Positions 45,958-54,820 of a DNA stretch of 64,000 nucleotides are shown here, one piece after another. Source of the stretch: Pseudorhizobium endolithicum (GTDB lineage Bacteria > Pseudomonadota > Alphaproteobacteria > Rhizobiales > Rhizobiaceae); assembly GCF_902153245.2 (NCBI RefSeq), contig NZ_CABFWF030000010.1:202560-266559 (forward strand), in the 5' to 3' direction. The position numbers and the translations under genes were made by a program. Position 1 is the first letter of the stretch, and each line of letters starts with the position of its first letter. The notes below the pieces were generated by a model. The model saw nothing but the letters and a program-made list of their open reading frames with translations, did not search any database and was not told the origin of the DNA.

Positions 45958-46443
45958 ATGAAGTTCTTGAGCAGAACCGCAGTAGCGGCCATCGTCGCAT
46001 CGACCGCAGTCGCCGGCTGCACGTCCATGGACATCGGCCAGACGATGTACAATGGCTACGTGATCGACCAGGAGTCGCTGGCCCTCATCCCGGTGGGATC
46101 GAGCCGGGAGCAGGTGCTGCTGACAATGGGGACCCCCTCGACCACCGCCACCTTCGACACCGAGGTGTTCTACTACATCTCGCAGAAGCGCGAGCGTCCG
46201 GTCGCCTTCATGAAGCCGCGCCTCGTGGAGCAGACGGTCCTGGCGATCTACTTCGACAAGGACGGCGTCGTGGCCAACAAGGCCAACTACACGCTCCAGG
46301 ACGGCAAGGTGTTCGACACGATTTCGCGCACCACGCCGACCGGCGGACGCGACCTCACCTTCCTGCAGCAGTTGCTGTCGGGTGCCGGCGGCGCCGGCAA
46401 TGCCAATGCCGCGAGGAACATCTTCCAGAACCTCGGCAACTGA
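45958..46443 (+). CDS. bamE: Outer-membrane assembly lipoprotein BamE (SmpA/OmlA)
   Basis: Small lipoprotein subunit of the BAM complex that inserts beta-barrel proteins. Lipoprotein signal with lipobox VAGC (Cys21). The SmpA core follows: NGYVIDQESLALIPVGSSREQVLLTMGTPSTT and the later VLAIYFDKDGVVANKANYTLQDG. The C-terminal GGAGNANAAR tail is a rhizobial extension. ATG at 45958 with AAGG upstream; 161 residues. Divergent from the bc1 chaperone. Confidence 0.94.
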   Translation: MKFLSRTAVAAIVASTAVAGCTSMDIGQTMYNGYVIDQESLALIPVGSSREQVLLTMGTPSTTATFDTEVFYYISQKRERPVAFMKPRLVEQTVLAIYFDKDGVVANKANYTLQDGKVFDTISRTTPTGGRDLTFLQQLLSGAGGAGNANAARNIFQNLGN

Positions 46444-46456
46444 CCGAAGAACCTCA

Positions 46457-46500
46457 AGAGAAAGGGCCCGCGGAGCGATCCGCGGGCCCTTTCTCTTTTC
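46457..46500. terminator. Bidirectional terminator between bamE and hppA
   Basis: AGAGAAAGGGCCCGCGGA and its exact complement form an 18-bp stem around GCGA, with T-rich sequence on the plus side and the complementary A/T tract serving the minus side. It lies between the convergent stops of bamE and hppA. Confidence 0.92.
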
Positions 46501-46518
46501 TCCGTTACCGTAGCCGGA

Positions 46519-48657
46519 TCAGCCGGCGAGCACCGCCAGCAGCAGCAGCGCCACGATGTTCGTGATCTTGATCGCCGGGTTGACGGCAGGGCCGGCCGTA
46601 TCCTTGTACGGATCACCCACGGTGTCGCCGGTGACGGAAGCCTTGTGGGCTTCCGACCCCTTCATGTGCCGCGTGCCGTCCTTGTCGACGAAGCCGTCCT
46701 CGAAGCTCTTCTTGGCATTGTCCCAGGCACCGCCGCCGGAGGTCATCGAGATGGCGACGAAGAGGCCGTTGACGATGACGCCGAGCAGCGAGGCACCGAG
46801 GGCCGCAAAGGCCGAGGCCTTGGAGCCGGAAATCGCCAGCACGCCGAAATAGACGACGATCGGGGCCAGAACCGGCAGGAGCGACGGGACGATCATCTCC
46901 CGGATCGCCGCCTTGGTGAGGATGTCCACCGCCCGACCATAATCCGGCTTCACCGTTCCCTGCATGATGCCGGCATTGTCGCGGAACTGCTTGCGGACCT
47001 CCTCGACAATCGAGCCGGCGGCACGGCCGACGGCGGTCATGGCGATGCCGCCGAACAGGTAGGGGATGAGCCCCCCGAAGATCAGGCCGGCGACGACATA
47101 GGGGTTGGACAGGCTGAAGGAGATGTCGCCCATGCCCTGGAAGTATGGGTACTGCTCGCCATTCGCCGCGAAGTAGGCAAGGTCGTTCGAATAGGCGGCG
47201 AAGAGCACCAGGGCGCCGAGGCCGGCGGAGCCGATGGCATAGCCCTTGGTCACAGCCTTGGTGGTGTTACCCACCGCATCGAGCGCATCCGTGGACTTGC
47301 GCACGTCGGACGGCAGGCCGGACATTTCGGCAATACCGCCGGCATTGTCGGTCACAGGGCCGAAGGCGTCCAGCGCCACGATCATGCCGGCGAGGCCGAG
47401 CATGGCGGTGACGGCGATGCCGGTGCCGAACAGGCCGCCAAGCTGGTAGGTGGCGATGATGCCGGCGACGATGACGATCGCCGGCAGCGCCGTCGATTCC
47501 AGTGAGACGGCAAGGCCCTGGATGACATTGGTGCCGTGGCCGGTGACCGAGGCCTGGGCGATGGAGTTCACCGGCCGCTTGTTGGTGCCGGTGTAGTATT
47601 CGGTGATCACCACGATCAGGGCGGTGACGACCAGGCCCAGGATGCCGCAGATGAAGAGGTTCATCCCGGTGATGTCCTGACCCGCGACGGTACCGATCGA
47701 GCCCCAGCCGACGGTGACGGCAGTCGCCGCCCCCAGGCCGAGGATCGACAGGAGGCCGGTGACGATCAGGCCCTTGTAGAGGGCACCCATGATCGAGCCG
47801 TTGGTGCCGAGCTTGACGAAGAAGGTACCGATGATCGAAGTGACGATGCAGGCCGCGCAGATGGCCAGCGGATAGAGCATCGCGCTTTCGAGCACCGGCG
47901 CACCGGCGAAGAAGATCGCCGCGAGCACCATGGTGGCGACGACGGAGACGGCATAGGTCTCGAAGAGGTCGGCGGCCATGCCGGCGCAATCGCCGACATT
48001 GTCGCCCACGTTGTCGGCGATGGTGGCCGGGTTGCGCGGATCATCTTCCGGAATGCCGGCTTCGACCTTGCCGACGAGGTCGCCGCCGACATCCGCACCC
48101 TTGGTGAAGATGCCGCCGCCGAGGCGGGCGAAGATCGAGATCAGCGAGGCGCCGAAGCCGAGCGCCACCAGTGCATCGATGACTTCGCGCGAGCCGCTCT
48201 CGTAACCCAGCGCAGAAGTCAGGATCCAGAAGTAGATCGACACGCCGAGAAGGGCGAGACCGGCCACCAGCATGCCGGTGATGGCACCGGACTTGAAGGC
48301 AATGTCTAGGCCTGCCGAAAGGCTTTGCGAGGCTGCCTGGGCAGTGCGGACATTGGCGCGGACGGAGACGTGCATGCCGATGAAGCCGGCAGCGCCTGAG
48401 AGGACGGCGCCGATGATGAAGCCGATGGCGGCCGTTCCGGAGAGGAGCAGCCAGGTAAGCACGGTGACGACCGCGCCGACGATGGCGATGGTCATGTATT
48501 GCCGGGTTAGATAGGCCTGCGCCCCTTCCCGGATATAGCCTGCGATTTCCTGCATGCGGGCATTGCCCTGATCAGCGGCCAGCACGCTCCGCGTCGCCCA
48601 GACAGCATACGCTACGGACAGCAGGCCGCACACGATCACACCGAAAATTACGGTCAT
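46519..48657 (-). CDS. hppA: Membrane-bound proton-translocating pyrophosphatase
   Basis: Hydrolyses pyrophosphate and pumps protons across the membrane. A 712-residue polytopic protein (about 16 helices). The substrate site shows [44 protein letters not shown] and the C-terminal DVAL-type [11 protein letters not shown] motif. The GNTTKA motif has Lys where potassium-dependent enzymes have Ala, so this is the potassium-independent class. ATG at 48657; GGAAG lies before it. Terminated together with bamE. Confidence 0.97.
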   Translation of the reverse strand: MTVIFGVIVCGLLSVAYAVWATRSVLAADQGNARMQEIAGYIREGAQAYLTRQYMTIAIVGAVVTVLTWLLLSGTAAIGFIIGAVLSGAAGFIGMHVSVRANVRTAQAASQSLSAGLDIAFKSGAITGMLVAGLALLGVSIYFWILTSALGYESGSREVIDALVALGFGASLISIFARLGGGIFTKGADVGGDLVGKVEAGIPEDDPRNPATIADNVGDNVGDCAGMAADLFETYAVSVVATMVLAAIFFAGAPVLESAMLYPLAICAACIVTSIIGTFFVKLGTNGSIMGALYKGLIVTGLLSILGLGAATAVTVGWGSIGTVAGQDITGMNLFICGILGLVVTALIVVITEYYTGTNKRPVNSIAQASVTGHGTNVIQGLAVSLESTALPAIVIVAGIIATYQLGGLFGTGIAVTAMLGLAGMIVALDAFGPVTDNAGGIAEMSGLPSDVRKSTDALDAVGNTTKAVTKGYAIGSAGLGALVLFAAYSNDLAYFAANGEQYPYFQGMGDISFSLSNPYVVAGLIFGGLIPYLFGGIAMTAVGRAAGSIVEEVRKQFRDNAGIMQGTVKPDYGRAVDILTKAAIREMIVPSLLPVLAPIVVYFGVLAISGSKASAFAALGASLLGVIVNGLFVAISMTSGGGAWDNAKKSFEDGFVDKDGTRHMKGSEAHKASVTGDTVGDPYKDTAGPAVNPAIKITNIVALLLLAVLAG

Positions 48658-48681
48658 TCGTTTCTTCCTCTCCCTTTCGCG

Positions 48682-48746
48682 GCAAGGGTCCCCCTTGCGG
48701 CATGAACCGGCAACCACCTCCCCTCCCAAGGAACCAAGGGTTGCCG
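48682..48746 (-). promoter_or_regulatory. Two stem-loops in the hppA upstream region
   Basis: GCAAGGG and CCCTTGC (48683-48699) form a tight stem, and CGGCAACC (48708-48715) with GGTTGCCG (48739-48746) another, in the leader or promoter region of hppA. The first lies about 25 bases before the hppA ribosome site, so translation control is possible. I match it to no known riboswitch. Confidence 0.35.
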
Positions 48747-48807
48747 TGCGGGAGGGAGATTGCCTGCGAGGATGAGGTTGCGTCAAGCCCTAGAAAAGCA
48801 AGAGCCT

Positions 48808-50031
48808 TTAAGCCGCTTTTGCCACAGCCGTCTTGCGCATCAGGAGGAGGATGAGGACGAGGCAGAGAATGGTGACGGGCCAGATCACGAGGTTCATCGC
48901 CTCCCAACCCCACGCGGTGAAGACCTTGCCGGAGGAGAAGGAGGAGAGCGCCACCGTGCCGAAGAGGATGATGTCGTGGAAGCCCTGAACCTTGTCGGCC
49001 TCGTGCGGCCGATAGCTGGAGGCGACGATCGCCGTGGAGCCGATGAAGCCGAAGTTCCAGCCGATGCCGAGCAGCACCAGGGCGCCCCAGAAGTTCCAGA
49101 GTTCGATACCTATATGGGCGACAACGGCGCATCCCATCAGGATCAGGAGGCCGGCGGCGACCACCTTCTCCGTCCCAAAGCGGGAGATCAGCATGCCGGT
49201 GAAGAAGCTCGGGCCGAACATGGCGAGCACGTGCCACTGGATCCCGAGGGTGGCAAGATCGGTGGAGAAGCCGCAGCCGATCACCATGGCGAGCGGCGCG
49301 CCGGTCATCATGAAGGTCATCAGCGCGTAGGAGCCGATGCCGCAGATCATGCCGGTCATGAAGCGCTGCGTCAGCACGATCTCCTTGAGAGGACGCACCG
49401 GTGCGTCCTCCGCAGTCCGGACGCCCGCCTCCGGCAGTTTCAACGCCGCGAGGATCAGGATCGCTGCAAGGTTGAGCGGGATCAGTGCCACGAAGGCGCC
49501 GGCAAAGGTGACAGGCTCGAAGAGATCCTTGAACCAGATAGCCAGTTGCGGCCCGAGAATGGCGGAAACGATGCCGGCGGCGAGGATCCAGGAGATCGCC
49601 TTCGGCTTGTAGAAGCTCGGCGAAGCATCGGCGGCCGCGAAGCGGATCTTCTGGGTGAAGCCGCCGGAGACGCCGATGAGGAGCAGCCCGGTGGCGAAGA
49701 GCCAGAAGTCGGAGCGGAACAGCGCGACGGCGGCGATCCCTGCCCCGACCGCCCCCATCAGCGCGCCGAGCATGAAGCCCGCCTGCCGGCCGAGGAAGCG
49801 CGCCGCGATGGCGACGGCGACGGCGCCGAGCGCCACGCCGACGTTGAAGCCGGTGAGCGGCGCCGTCGCGAGTGACTTGTCCTCGCCCAGCATCTGGTAG
49901 GTGGCAAGGCCGCCGAGCGCGAAGGTGAGCGGCGGTGCCGCGCCGAGCAGCGCCTGGACCGCCGACAGCAGGAAGACGTTGCGCCTGGCGGCTTTGAGCT
50001 GCCCCTGAAGTCCCTCGACGCTGCCTTCCAT
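48808..50031 (-). CDS. MFS transporter
   Basis: A 407-residue major facilitator with 12 hydrophobic helices and the loop-like RFLGRQAGFMLGALMGAVGAG segment after helix 2. Substrate unknown. It lies between nusB and hppA in the order usual for rhizobia. AGGAAAG precedes the ATG. The end is followed by the upstream region of hppA, without a clear terminator. Confidence 0.9.
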   Translation of the reverse strand: MEGSVEGLQGQLKAARRNVFLLSAVQALLGAAPPLTFALGGLATYQMLGEDKSLATAPLTGFNVGVALGAVAVAIAARFLGRQAGFMLGALMGAVGAGIAAVALFRSDFWLFATGLLLIGVSGGFTQKIRFAAADASPSFYKPKAISWILAAGIVSAILGPQLAIWFKDLFEPVTFAGAFVALIPLNLAAILILAALKLPEAGVRTAEDAPVRPLKEIVLTQRFMTGMICGIGSYALMTFMMTGAPLAMVIGCGFSTDLATLGIQWHVLAMFGPSFFTGMLISRFGTEKVVAAGLLILMGCAVVAHIGIELWNFWGALVLLGIGWNFGFIGSTAIVASSYRPHEADKVQGFHDIILFGTVALSSFSSGKVFTAWGWEAMNLVIWPVTILCLVLILLLMRKTAVAKAA

Positions 50032-50058
50032 AACGCTTCGTCTTTCCTGTTTTGCGGC

Positions 50059-50550
50059 CTATTTCGTCGTGGGGCTGCGAACCTGCTTGGCGATCCGGTC
50101 GAGGACGGCGTTGACGATCTTCGGCTCCTCGCCCTCGAAGAAGGCCTGGGCGATCTCGACATATTCCGTGACGATCACCGGTACCGGCACGTCCTTGCGC
50201 TCGAGGATTTCGAAGGTGCCGGCGCGCAGGATGGCGCGCAGCGTGGAATCCAGCCGCGACAGCGGCCAGTCGTTCTGGAGCGCCGAGCGCACGATCGGGT
50301 CGATCTTGACCTGGTCGCGCACGACGCCGGAGACGATCGAGCGGAACCAGGAGGCATCTGCCTTCAGGTAGGTTTCGCCATCGAGTTCCTGGCCGAGGCG
50401 ATGGGCCTCGTACTCGGCGACCACTTCCAGCACGCCGGCGCCGCCGACATCCATCTGGTAGAGCGCCTGCACGGCGGCAAGACGTGCGGCTCCGCGCTGG
50501 TTGGCGGGCTTGACCGCCGGTTTTTCGTCGTTCGTCATCGGATCAACCAT
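50059..50550 (-). CDS. nusB: Transcription antitermination factor NusB
   Basis: All-helical RNA-binding protein of the rRNA antitermination complex. 163 residues; family motifs [17 protein letters not shown] at about 19 and [33 protein letters not shown] near the C terminus. The ATG at 50550 overlaps the ribH stop (ATGGTTGA), indicating coupling; a second Met, 4 codons on, is possible. Confidence 0.96.
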   Translation of the reverse strand: MVDPMTNDEKPAVKPANQRGAARLAAVQALYQMDVGGAGVLEVVAEYEAHRLGQELDGETYLKADASWFRSIVSGVVRDQVKIDPIVRSALQNDWPLSRLDSTLRAILRAGTFEILERKDVPVPVIVTEYVEIAQAFFEGEEPKIVNAVLDRIAKQVRSPTTK

Positions 50551-50998
50551 TCAGCTTCTCGCGCAGCGCGATCATCGTCAGCGCTGCACGTGCGGCAAAG
50601 CCGCCCTTGTCCTTGTCGGAGCGGCGCACGCGTGCCCAGGCCTGCTCGTCGTTTTCGACCGTCATGATGCCGTTGCCGATCGCCAGCGATTCCGAGACGG
50701 CGAGGTCCATCAGGGCGCGCGAGGATTCGTTGGCGACGATATCGAAATGGTAGGTCTCGCCCCGAATGACCATGCCGAGCGCGACGAATCCGTCATATTC
50801 GGTGCCGCCGGTCTCGGACGCATCGAGCGCCATGGCAATCGCCGGCGGAATCTCCAGAGCTCCGGGTACAGTCACGACATCCCAGGTCGCGCCCGCCTCC
50901 TTCAGCGCCGCGGTGGCTCCCTCGAGCAGCGCGTCGGACATGTCGTCATAGAAACGGGCCTCGACGATCAGGAGATGGGGCTTCGACGGTTCGGACAT
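50543..50998 (-). CDS. ribH: 6,7-dimethyl-8-ribityllumazine synthase
   Basis: Penultimate enzyme of riboflavin synthesis, joining 5-amino-6-ribitylaminouracil with dihydroxybutanone phosphate. 151 residues with [18 protein letters not shown] and the catalytic His in [21 protein letters not shown]. Coupled to nusB. In this window it is split from ribE-ribD by about 1.6 kb holding a haemoglobin gene, a toxin-antitoxin pair and a gene-free spacer. Confidence 0.96.
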   Translation of the reverse strand: MSEPSKPHLLIVEARFYDDMSDALLEGATAALKEAGATWDVVTVPGALEIPPAIAMALDASETGGTEYDGFVALGMVIRGETYHFDIVANESSRALMDLAVSESLAIGNGIMTVENDEQAWARVRRSDKDKGGFAARAALTMIALREKLNG

Positions 50999-51384
50999 GA
51001 GGCTACCTTGGCGGAAAGGGCGTGCAAATCGGGATGGCGCGGGTCAAACCACGGCGGTGACAGGAAGGCAAGCATTTTTCCCGCATGGCTGATCATCGCT
51101 CCCGGCGAGACGCTGGCTCGTCATCCGGTCCACGGGTCGAGCCTGAGGATGTTCGGGATGCAGCCACGCGAAGTCCTTCGCGTGAGAAGAGCCCCCCGCG
51201 CCGCCGACGCGCCCCGGTCGCCGGAGGTCTGCTCTCCCTCATCCTGAGGTAGTCGGCCCTCGAAGGATCCATTTTGCACCACCACGCGCCAGTACCACCA
51301 CCCACCCCTCTCTGAGGGGTCGCTGCGCGTTCGTCGCTGAAATCGATCGCTGGGGATCGACTTTTCCGCTGATGCGAAAGCTCC
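50999..51384. other. 386-bp gene-free spacer with fragments of an intergenic repeat
   Basis: No credible gene. It contains GTCGAGCCTGAGGATG near 51135-51150 and CCTCATCCTGAGG with CTCGAAGGATC near 51237-51269. These resemble parts of the palindromic intergenic repeats (REP/RIME-like) common in Rhizobiales. The ribH promoter should also lie here on the minus strand. Confidence 0.45.
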
Positions 51385-51849
51385 TCACCCCCTTCTCGCC
51401 GGATCGTCGAGCGCCGGGCTGTAGAAGAGCGACAGCGTCAGGCTCCTGGCGATGCGTTCGGCGGTGGCCATGAACCAGGCCTTGGCCTCCTCGTTCGGGG
51501 CGATGTCATCGAGGGTATCGGAAAACAGCGAGAGCCATTGCGGGAAGAGATCGGGCGTCATGTTGGCGACTCCCATATGCGCCTGGACAGGCTTGCCGCC
51601 ATAGGCCCCGGTGCGGAAGGCGACGGAGGACCAGAAGGCCTTCATCTTTTCCATGTGCTCAGGCCAGCGGCCGGAAAGGCGCGCGTCGAAGACCGGGCCG
51701 AGTTCGGGATGGGCGAGCACGCGGCCGTAGAAGGTATCGACGAGGGTCGAGATGAAGGCTTCGTCGACACCGATCGCCTTCATCTCGGCGGCCGCGCGCT
51801 GACGGATTTCGGCGGAATGCGCCGCCCTGGCATTGAGATCGGGATGCAT
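51385..51849 (-). CDS. Group III truncated haemoglobin
   Basis: A 154-residue haem protein of the 2-on-2 globin fold. Group III features: FYGRVLAHPELGPVF, the conserved Trp in MKAFWSSV and the proximal His in PVQAHMGV. The physiological ligand is uncertain; relatives bind oxygen, NO or other small molecules. ATG at 51849 (MHPDLNAR) has AGGA at proper spacing. Alone in its transcript orientation between yoeB and ribH. Confidence 0.88.
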   Translation of the reverse strand: MHPDLNARAAHSAEIRQRAAAEMKAIGVDEAFISTLVDTFYGRVLAHPELGPVFDARLSGRWPEHMEKMKAFWSSVAFRTGAYGGKPVQAHMGVANMTPDLFPQWLSLFSDTLDDIAPNEEAKAWFMATAERIARSLTLSLFYSPALDDPARRG

Positions 51850-51986
51850 GTGCACGTCCTGTCGGTTGTGCCTTAGATAAGCGATCGGAGCCGGATTGCG
51901 AAGGGCGGAGGCGGCACTTGCGACGACGTGCCCCGGCGGGCACCTAACCGGCGGCATCCGGCGGCGGAGGAGCGGCACCCTGGCGA

Positions 51987-52259
51987 CTACTTCCGGTAGT
52001 GGAACCGGCACTGAACGATTTCCAGCCGCTGATCGAGGCCGGAACCGGCGACCTGGTAGACGAAGCGGTGCTCACCTGAGATGCGCCTCGACCAGAAGCC
52101 AGCAAGGTCCCCTTTCAAGGGCTCGGGCTTACCAAGGCCGGAAAAGGGAGAGCGTCTGGCATCGCGTACAAGTTCGTTGATCCTCTCGACCATGCGAATG
52201 TCGGTCCGCTGCCAGAACAGGTAGTCGTCCCAGGCATAGGGCGTCCAGACGAGCTTCAT
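51987..52259 (-). CDS. yoeB: Toxin YoeB (RelE superfamily)
   Basis: Ribosome-dependent mRNA endonuclease toxin. The 90 residues align well with E. coli YoeB: WDDYLFWQ, GKPEPLKGDLAGFWSRRI, EHRFVY and the C-terminal CRFHYRK. Catalytic residues Glu46, Arg65 and the C-terminal His87 are all present, so it should be active. Start follows directly after the yefM stop (no gap). Confidence 0.95.
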   Translation of the reverse strand: MKLVWTPYAWDDYLFWQRTDIRMVERINELVRDARRSPFSGLGKPEPLKGDLAGFWSRRISGEHRFVYQVAGSGLDQRLEIVQCRFHYRK

Positions 52260-52511
52260 TCAGAGCGTCGGATCCCGCTCTATCACCTGTCCTTGCCGCA
52301 GTTGTTCAATGCTCTCCCTCAGACGATCGGCGTTGGCAGGCGTCGAGACGAGATGAAGCGTCTCCTGCATGCTCTCATACTCATTCTCGGCGATGACCAC
52401 GACCGACTCCTTCCCCTGCCGCGTCACCAGGAGTGGTGCACGCGATTCAAGAACAGCATCGAAATGGGTGGCGAAGTTCTGCCGGAACTCCGTGAATCGG
52501 ACGGTAGGCAT
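52260..52511 (-). CDS. yefM: Antitoxin YefM (Phd/YefM family)
   Basis: An 83-residue DNA-binding antitoxin that neutralises YoeB and represses the operon. The N-terminal Phd/YefM fold reads VRFTEFRQNFATHFDAVLESRAPLLVTRQGKESVVVIAENEYESM; the C-terminal part binds the toxin. ATG at 52511, GAGGAC upstream. A TGTACA operator lies 22 bp upstream. Confidence 0.93.
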   Translation of the reverse strand: MPTVRFTEFRQNFATHFDAVLESRAPLLVTRQGKESVVVIAENEYESMQETLHLVSTPANADRLRESIEQLRQGQVIERDPTL

Positions 52512-52533
52512 GGCGATCTGTCCTCGTGCGCAA

Positions 52534-52551
52534 TGTACAGAAATATGTACA
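52534..52551 (-). promoter_or_regulatory. YefM-YoeB operator
   Basis: Two TGTACA hexamers (52534-52539 and 52546-52551), each a palindrome, separated by 6 bases. TGTACA is the core that YefM is known to bind in E. coli. It is placed 23 bases before yefM and 15 bases after the ribE stop, so the toxin operon's promoter must lie in or next to the ribE 3' end. Confidence 0.8.
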
Positions 52552-52566
52552 GATCCCTCCCGCATG

Positions 52567-53190
52567 TCAAGACATCGACCTGGTGACCGGAAACTCCGCC
52601 AGCCGCGCCGCATAACGGGCCATGGTGTCCACCTCCAAATTGACGAAATCGCCGGGCTTGCGGTCGCCCCAAGTGGTGACGGCGAGCGTGTGGCGGATGA
52701 GGAGGACGTCGAAATCGACGCCGCTGACGGCGTTGACGGTGAGCGAGGTACCGTCCAGCGCCACGGAGCCCTTCGGCGCGACGAAGCGGGCAAGCGCCTC
52801 TGGTGCCCGCAGGCGAATGCGGACGGCCTCGCCTTCCGGTTCGACGGACAGTATCTCCGCCTTGCCGTCGACATGGCCGGAGACGATGTGGCCGCCGAGT
52901 TCGTCGCCGATCTTCAGGGCACGTTCGAGATTGATGCGGGTGCCCTCCCGCCAGCCGGCGATGGTGGCCAGCCGCAGCGCCTCCTCCCAGGCCTCCACCT
53001 CGAACCAGCGCGCGTTCTCCCCCTCGCCCGGCAGCGCCGTGACGGTGAGGCAGACGCCGGAATGGGCGATGGAGGCGCCGATATCGATGCCTTGCGGGTC
53101 GTAGCTGGTGGCGATCCTGAGCCTCACGCCCTCGTCCATCGGCGTGACGGACAATACGGTGCCAATATCGGTGACGATGCCGGTGAACAT
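52567..53190 (-). CDS. ribE: Riboflavin synthase (alpha chain)
   Basis: Final enzyme of riboflavin synthesis; dismutates two ribityllumazines. A 207-residue duplicated lumazine-binding fold: MFTGIVTDIG and ASIAHSGVCLTV in the first half, GGHIVSGHVDGKA and GSVALDGTSLTVNAV in the second. Its ATG overlaps the ribD stop by one base (TGATG), so ribD-ribE is coupled. Confidence 0.96.
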   Translation of the reverse strand: MFTGIVTDIGTVLSVTPMDEGVRLRIATSYDPQGIDIGASIAHSGVCLTVTALPGEGENARWFEVEAWEEALRLATIAGWREGTRINLERALKIGDELGGHIVSGHVDGKAEILSVEPEGEAVRIRLRAPEALARFVAPKGSVALDGTSLTVNAVSGVDFDVLLIRHTLAVTTWGDRKPGDFVNLEVDTMARYAARLAEFPVTRSMS

Positions 53191-54320
53191 CAGGGTGACC
53201 TTTCGTATTCGGTGAGCCGGTCGGGGCCGAAGGCTGCCTCGCGGAGGAGGCGGAAACCAGCCGGTATATCGGCACCCGTGACCGGCGATGCAATGCCGTT
53301 CGCACCGACCGTTACGGCGCCTTCGAAGAGGAGGATGCGGTCGACGAGGCCGGCCTCGAGGAAGCTCTTCGCCACCGCCGCGCCGCCTTCGACGAGGAGG
53401 GAGGAGATGCCGCGGGCGGCGAGCGTGGAAAGCAGCGTAGCGAGCGACCTGGTCTCGAGGATCTCGACGCCGGCAGCCGCAAGCTCAGTTCGGAGGCGCC
53501 CAAGTGTGGATGCGTCATCCCCTCCATCGGCCCGTCGCGCACCTTCTTCCTGCTCGCGGGGAGACGGAATGGATGCCAGCAGCACCGGCACTTGCCTTGC
53601 AGACCGCGCGAGCTTCGAGGCCGGCGACAGGTCGAGACGGCGGTTCAGCACGACTCGCAGCGGCGAACGGGTTTCCAGCCCCGGCGCACGGCAGGTGAGT
53701 TCGGGATCATCGGCCAACGCGGTACCGATCCCGACAAGGATGGCATCCATCTCGGCGCGCAGCACATGCACCTGGGCGCGGGCGGCGGGACCGGTGATGG
53801 TGATCTGTTCCTCGCCCCTGCGCCCGATCATGCCGTCGGCGGAAACCGCAAGTTTCAGAGTCACATGCGGACGGCCCTTCGTCTGGCGCATGAGGTAGGC
53901 CTGCAGCGCGCGGCGGCTCTCCTCCTCCAGGACGCCTTCATCCACCGCGATGCCGGCCTGGCGCAGGATGGCAAGGCCGCGGCCGGAAACACGCGGGTCC
54001 GGATCGGTAAGGGAAACGACGACTCGCGAGATGCCCGCCGCGACGATCGCATCGGCGCATGGCGGCGTCTTGCCGTGGTGGGAGCAGGGTTCGAGCGTGA
54101 CATAGAGCGTCGCCCCCCTCGCCTTCTCGCCGGCCTGCGACAGTGCCTGGGTTTCGCCATGGGGACGGCCGCCGGGCGCGGTAACGGCGCGGCCGACAAT
54201 CGCCCCGTCCCTGACCACGATGGCGCCGACGGAGGGATTGGTGGCTGTGAGCCCGGTGCGCCAGCGCGACAGGCGCATGGCGGCCGCCATGTAGCGCCGG
54301 TCCTCGGGCGTCACACTCAT
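53190..54320 (-). CDS. ribD: Bifunctional riboflavin deaminase/reductase RibD
   Basis: Two-domain enzyme of riboflavin synthesis. The deaminase domain has zinc ligands His54 (HGETQAL, with Glu56), Cys79 and Cys88 (PCSHHGKTPPC). The reductase domain starts near residue 150 with VTLKLAVSADGMIGRRGE and contains DAILVGIGTALADDP and SSLLVEGG. 376 residues. Coupled to ribE downstream, 5 bases after nrdR. Confidence 0.96.
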   Translation of the reverse strand: MSVTPEDRRYMAAAMRLSRWRTGLTATNPSVGAIVVRDGAIVGRAVTAPGGRPHGETQALSQAGEKARGATLYVTLEPCSHHGKTPPCADAIVAAGISRVVVSLTDPDPRVSGRGLAILRQAGIAVDEGVLEEESRRALQAYLMRQTKGRPHVTLKLAVSADGMIGRRGEEQITITGPAARAQVHVLRAEMDAILVGIGTALADDPELTCRAPGLETRSPLRVVLNRRLDLSPASKLARSARQVPVLLASIPSPREQEEGARRADGGDDASTLGRLRTELAAAGVEILETRSLATLLSTLAARGISSLLVEGGAAVAKSFLEAGLVDRILLFEGAVTVGANGIASPVTGADIPAGFRLLREAAFGPDRLTEYERSP

Positions 54321-54325
54321 CGGGT

Positions 54326-54805
54326 TTAAGGCTCTAGCCCGGGGTCGCGGGCGATCTTGGCGTTGATTTCCTCGATGACCTTCTCGAAATCTTCCGCATG
54401 GGAGAAATCGCGGTAGACGGAGGCATAGCGGACGAAGGCGACGTCATCCAGGCTCTTCAGCGCCTCCAGCACCTGCAGGCCGATCTGTTCCGACGAGATT
54501 TCCGTCTCGCCCGAGCTTTCGAGCCGCCGGACGATGCCGGAGACGGCGCGCTCGATGCGGTCATTGTCGACCGGCCGCTTGCGCAGTGCGATCTGGAAGG
54601 AGCGCACCAGCTTGTCCCGGTCGAAGGGCACCTTGCGACCGGTCTTCTTCAGGACCATCAGTTCGCGCAACTGCACCCGTTCGAAGGTCGTGAAGCGGCC
54701 GCCGCAATCGGGGCAGATACGCCGCCGTCGGATGGAGGTGTTGTCTTCCGCCGGACGCGAATCCTTGACCTGTGTGTCTTCCGATCCGCAATAGGGGCAG
54801 CGCAT
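54326..54805 (-). CDS. nrdR: Transcriptional repressor NrdR
   Basis: Zinc-ATP-cone repressor of ribonucleotide reductase genes. The zinc ribbon has Cys3, Cys6, Cys31 and Cys34; the ATP-cone starts at [19 protein letters not shown] (about 52). 159 residues. It sits between glyA and ribD as in many alphaproteobacteria. Confidence 0.97.
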   Translation of the reverse strand: MRCPYCGSEDTQVKDSRPAEDNTSIRRRRICPDCGGRFTTFERVQLRELMVLKKTGRKVPFDRDKLVRSFQIALRKRPVDNDRIERAVSGIVRRLESSGETEISSEQIGLQVLEALKSLDDVAFVRYASVYRDFSHAEDFEKVIEEINAKIARDPGLEP

Positions 54806-54820
54806 CCCGTCTCCTTCGGC

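Noticed and set aside
51084..51250. Short frame beginning MADHRSRRDAG in the spacer before ribH
   Set aside because: Low complexity, overlaps the intergenic repeat fragments and has no ribosome site.
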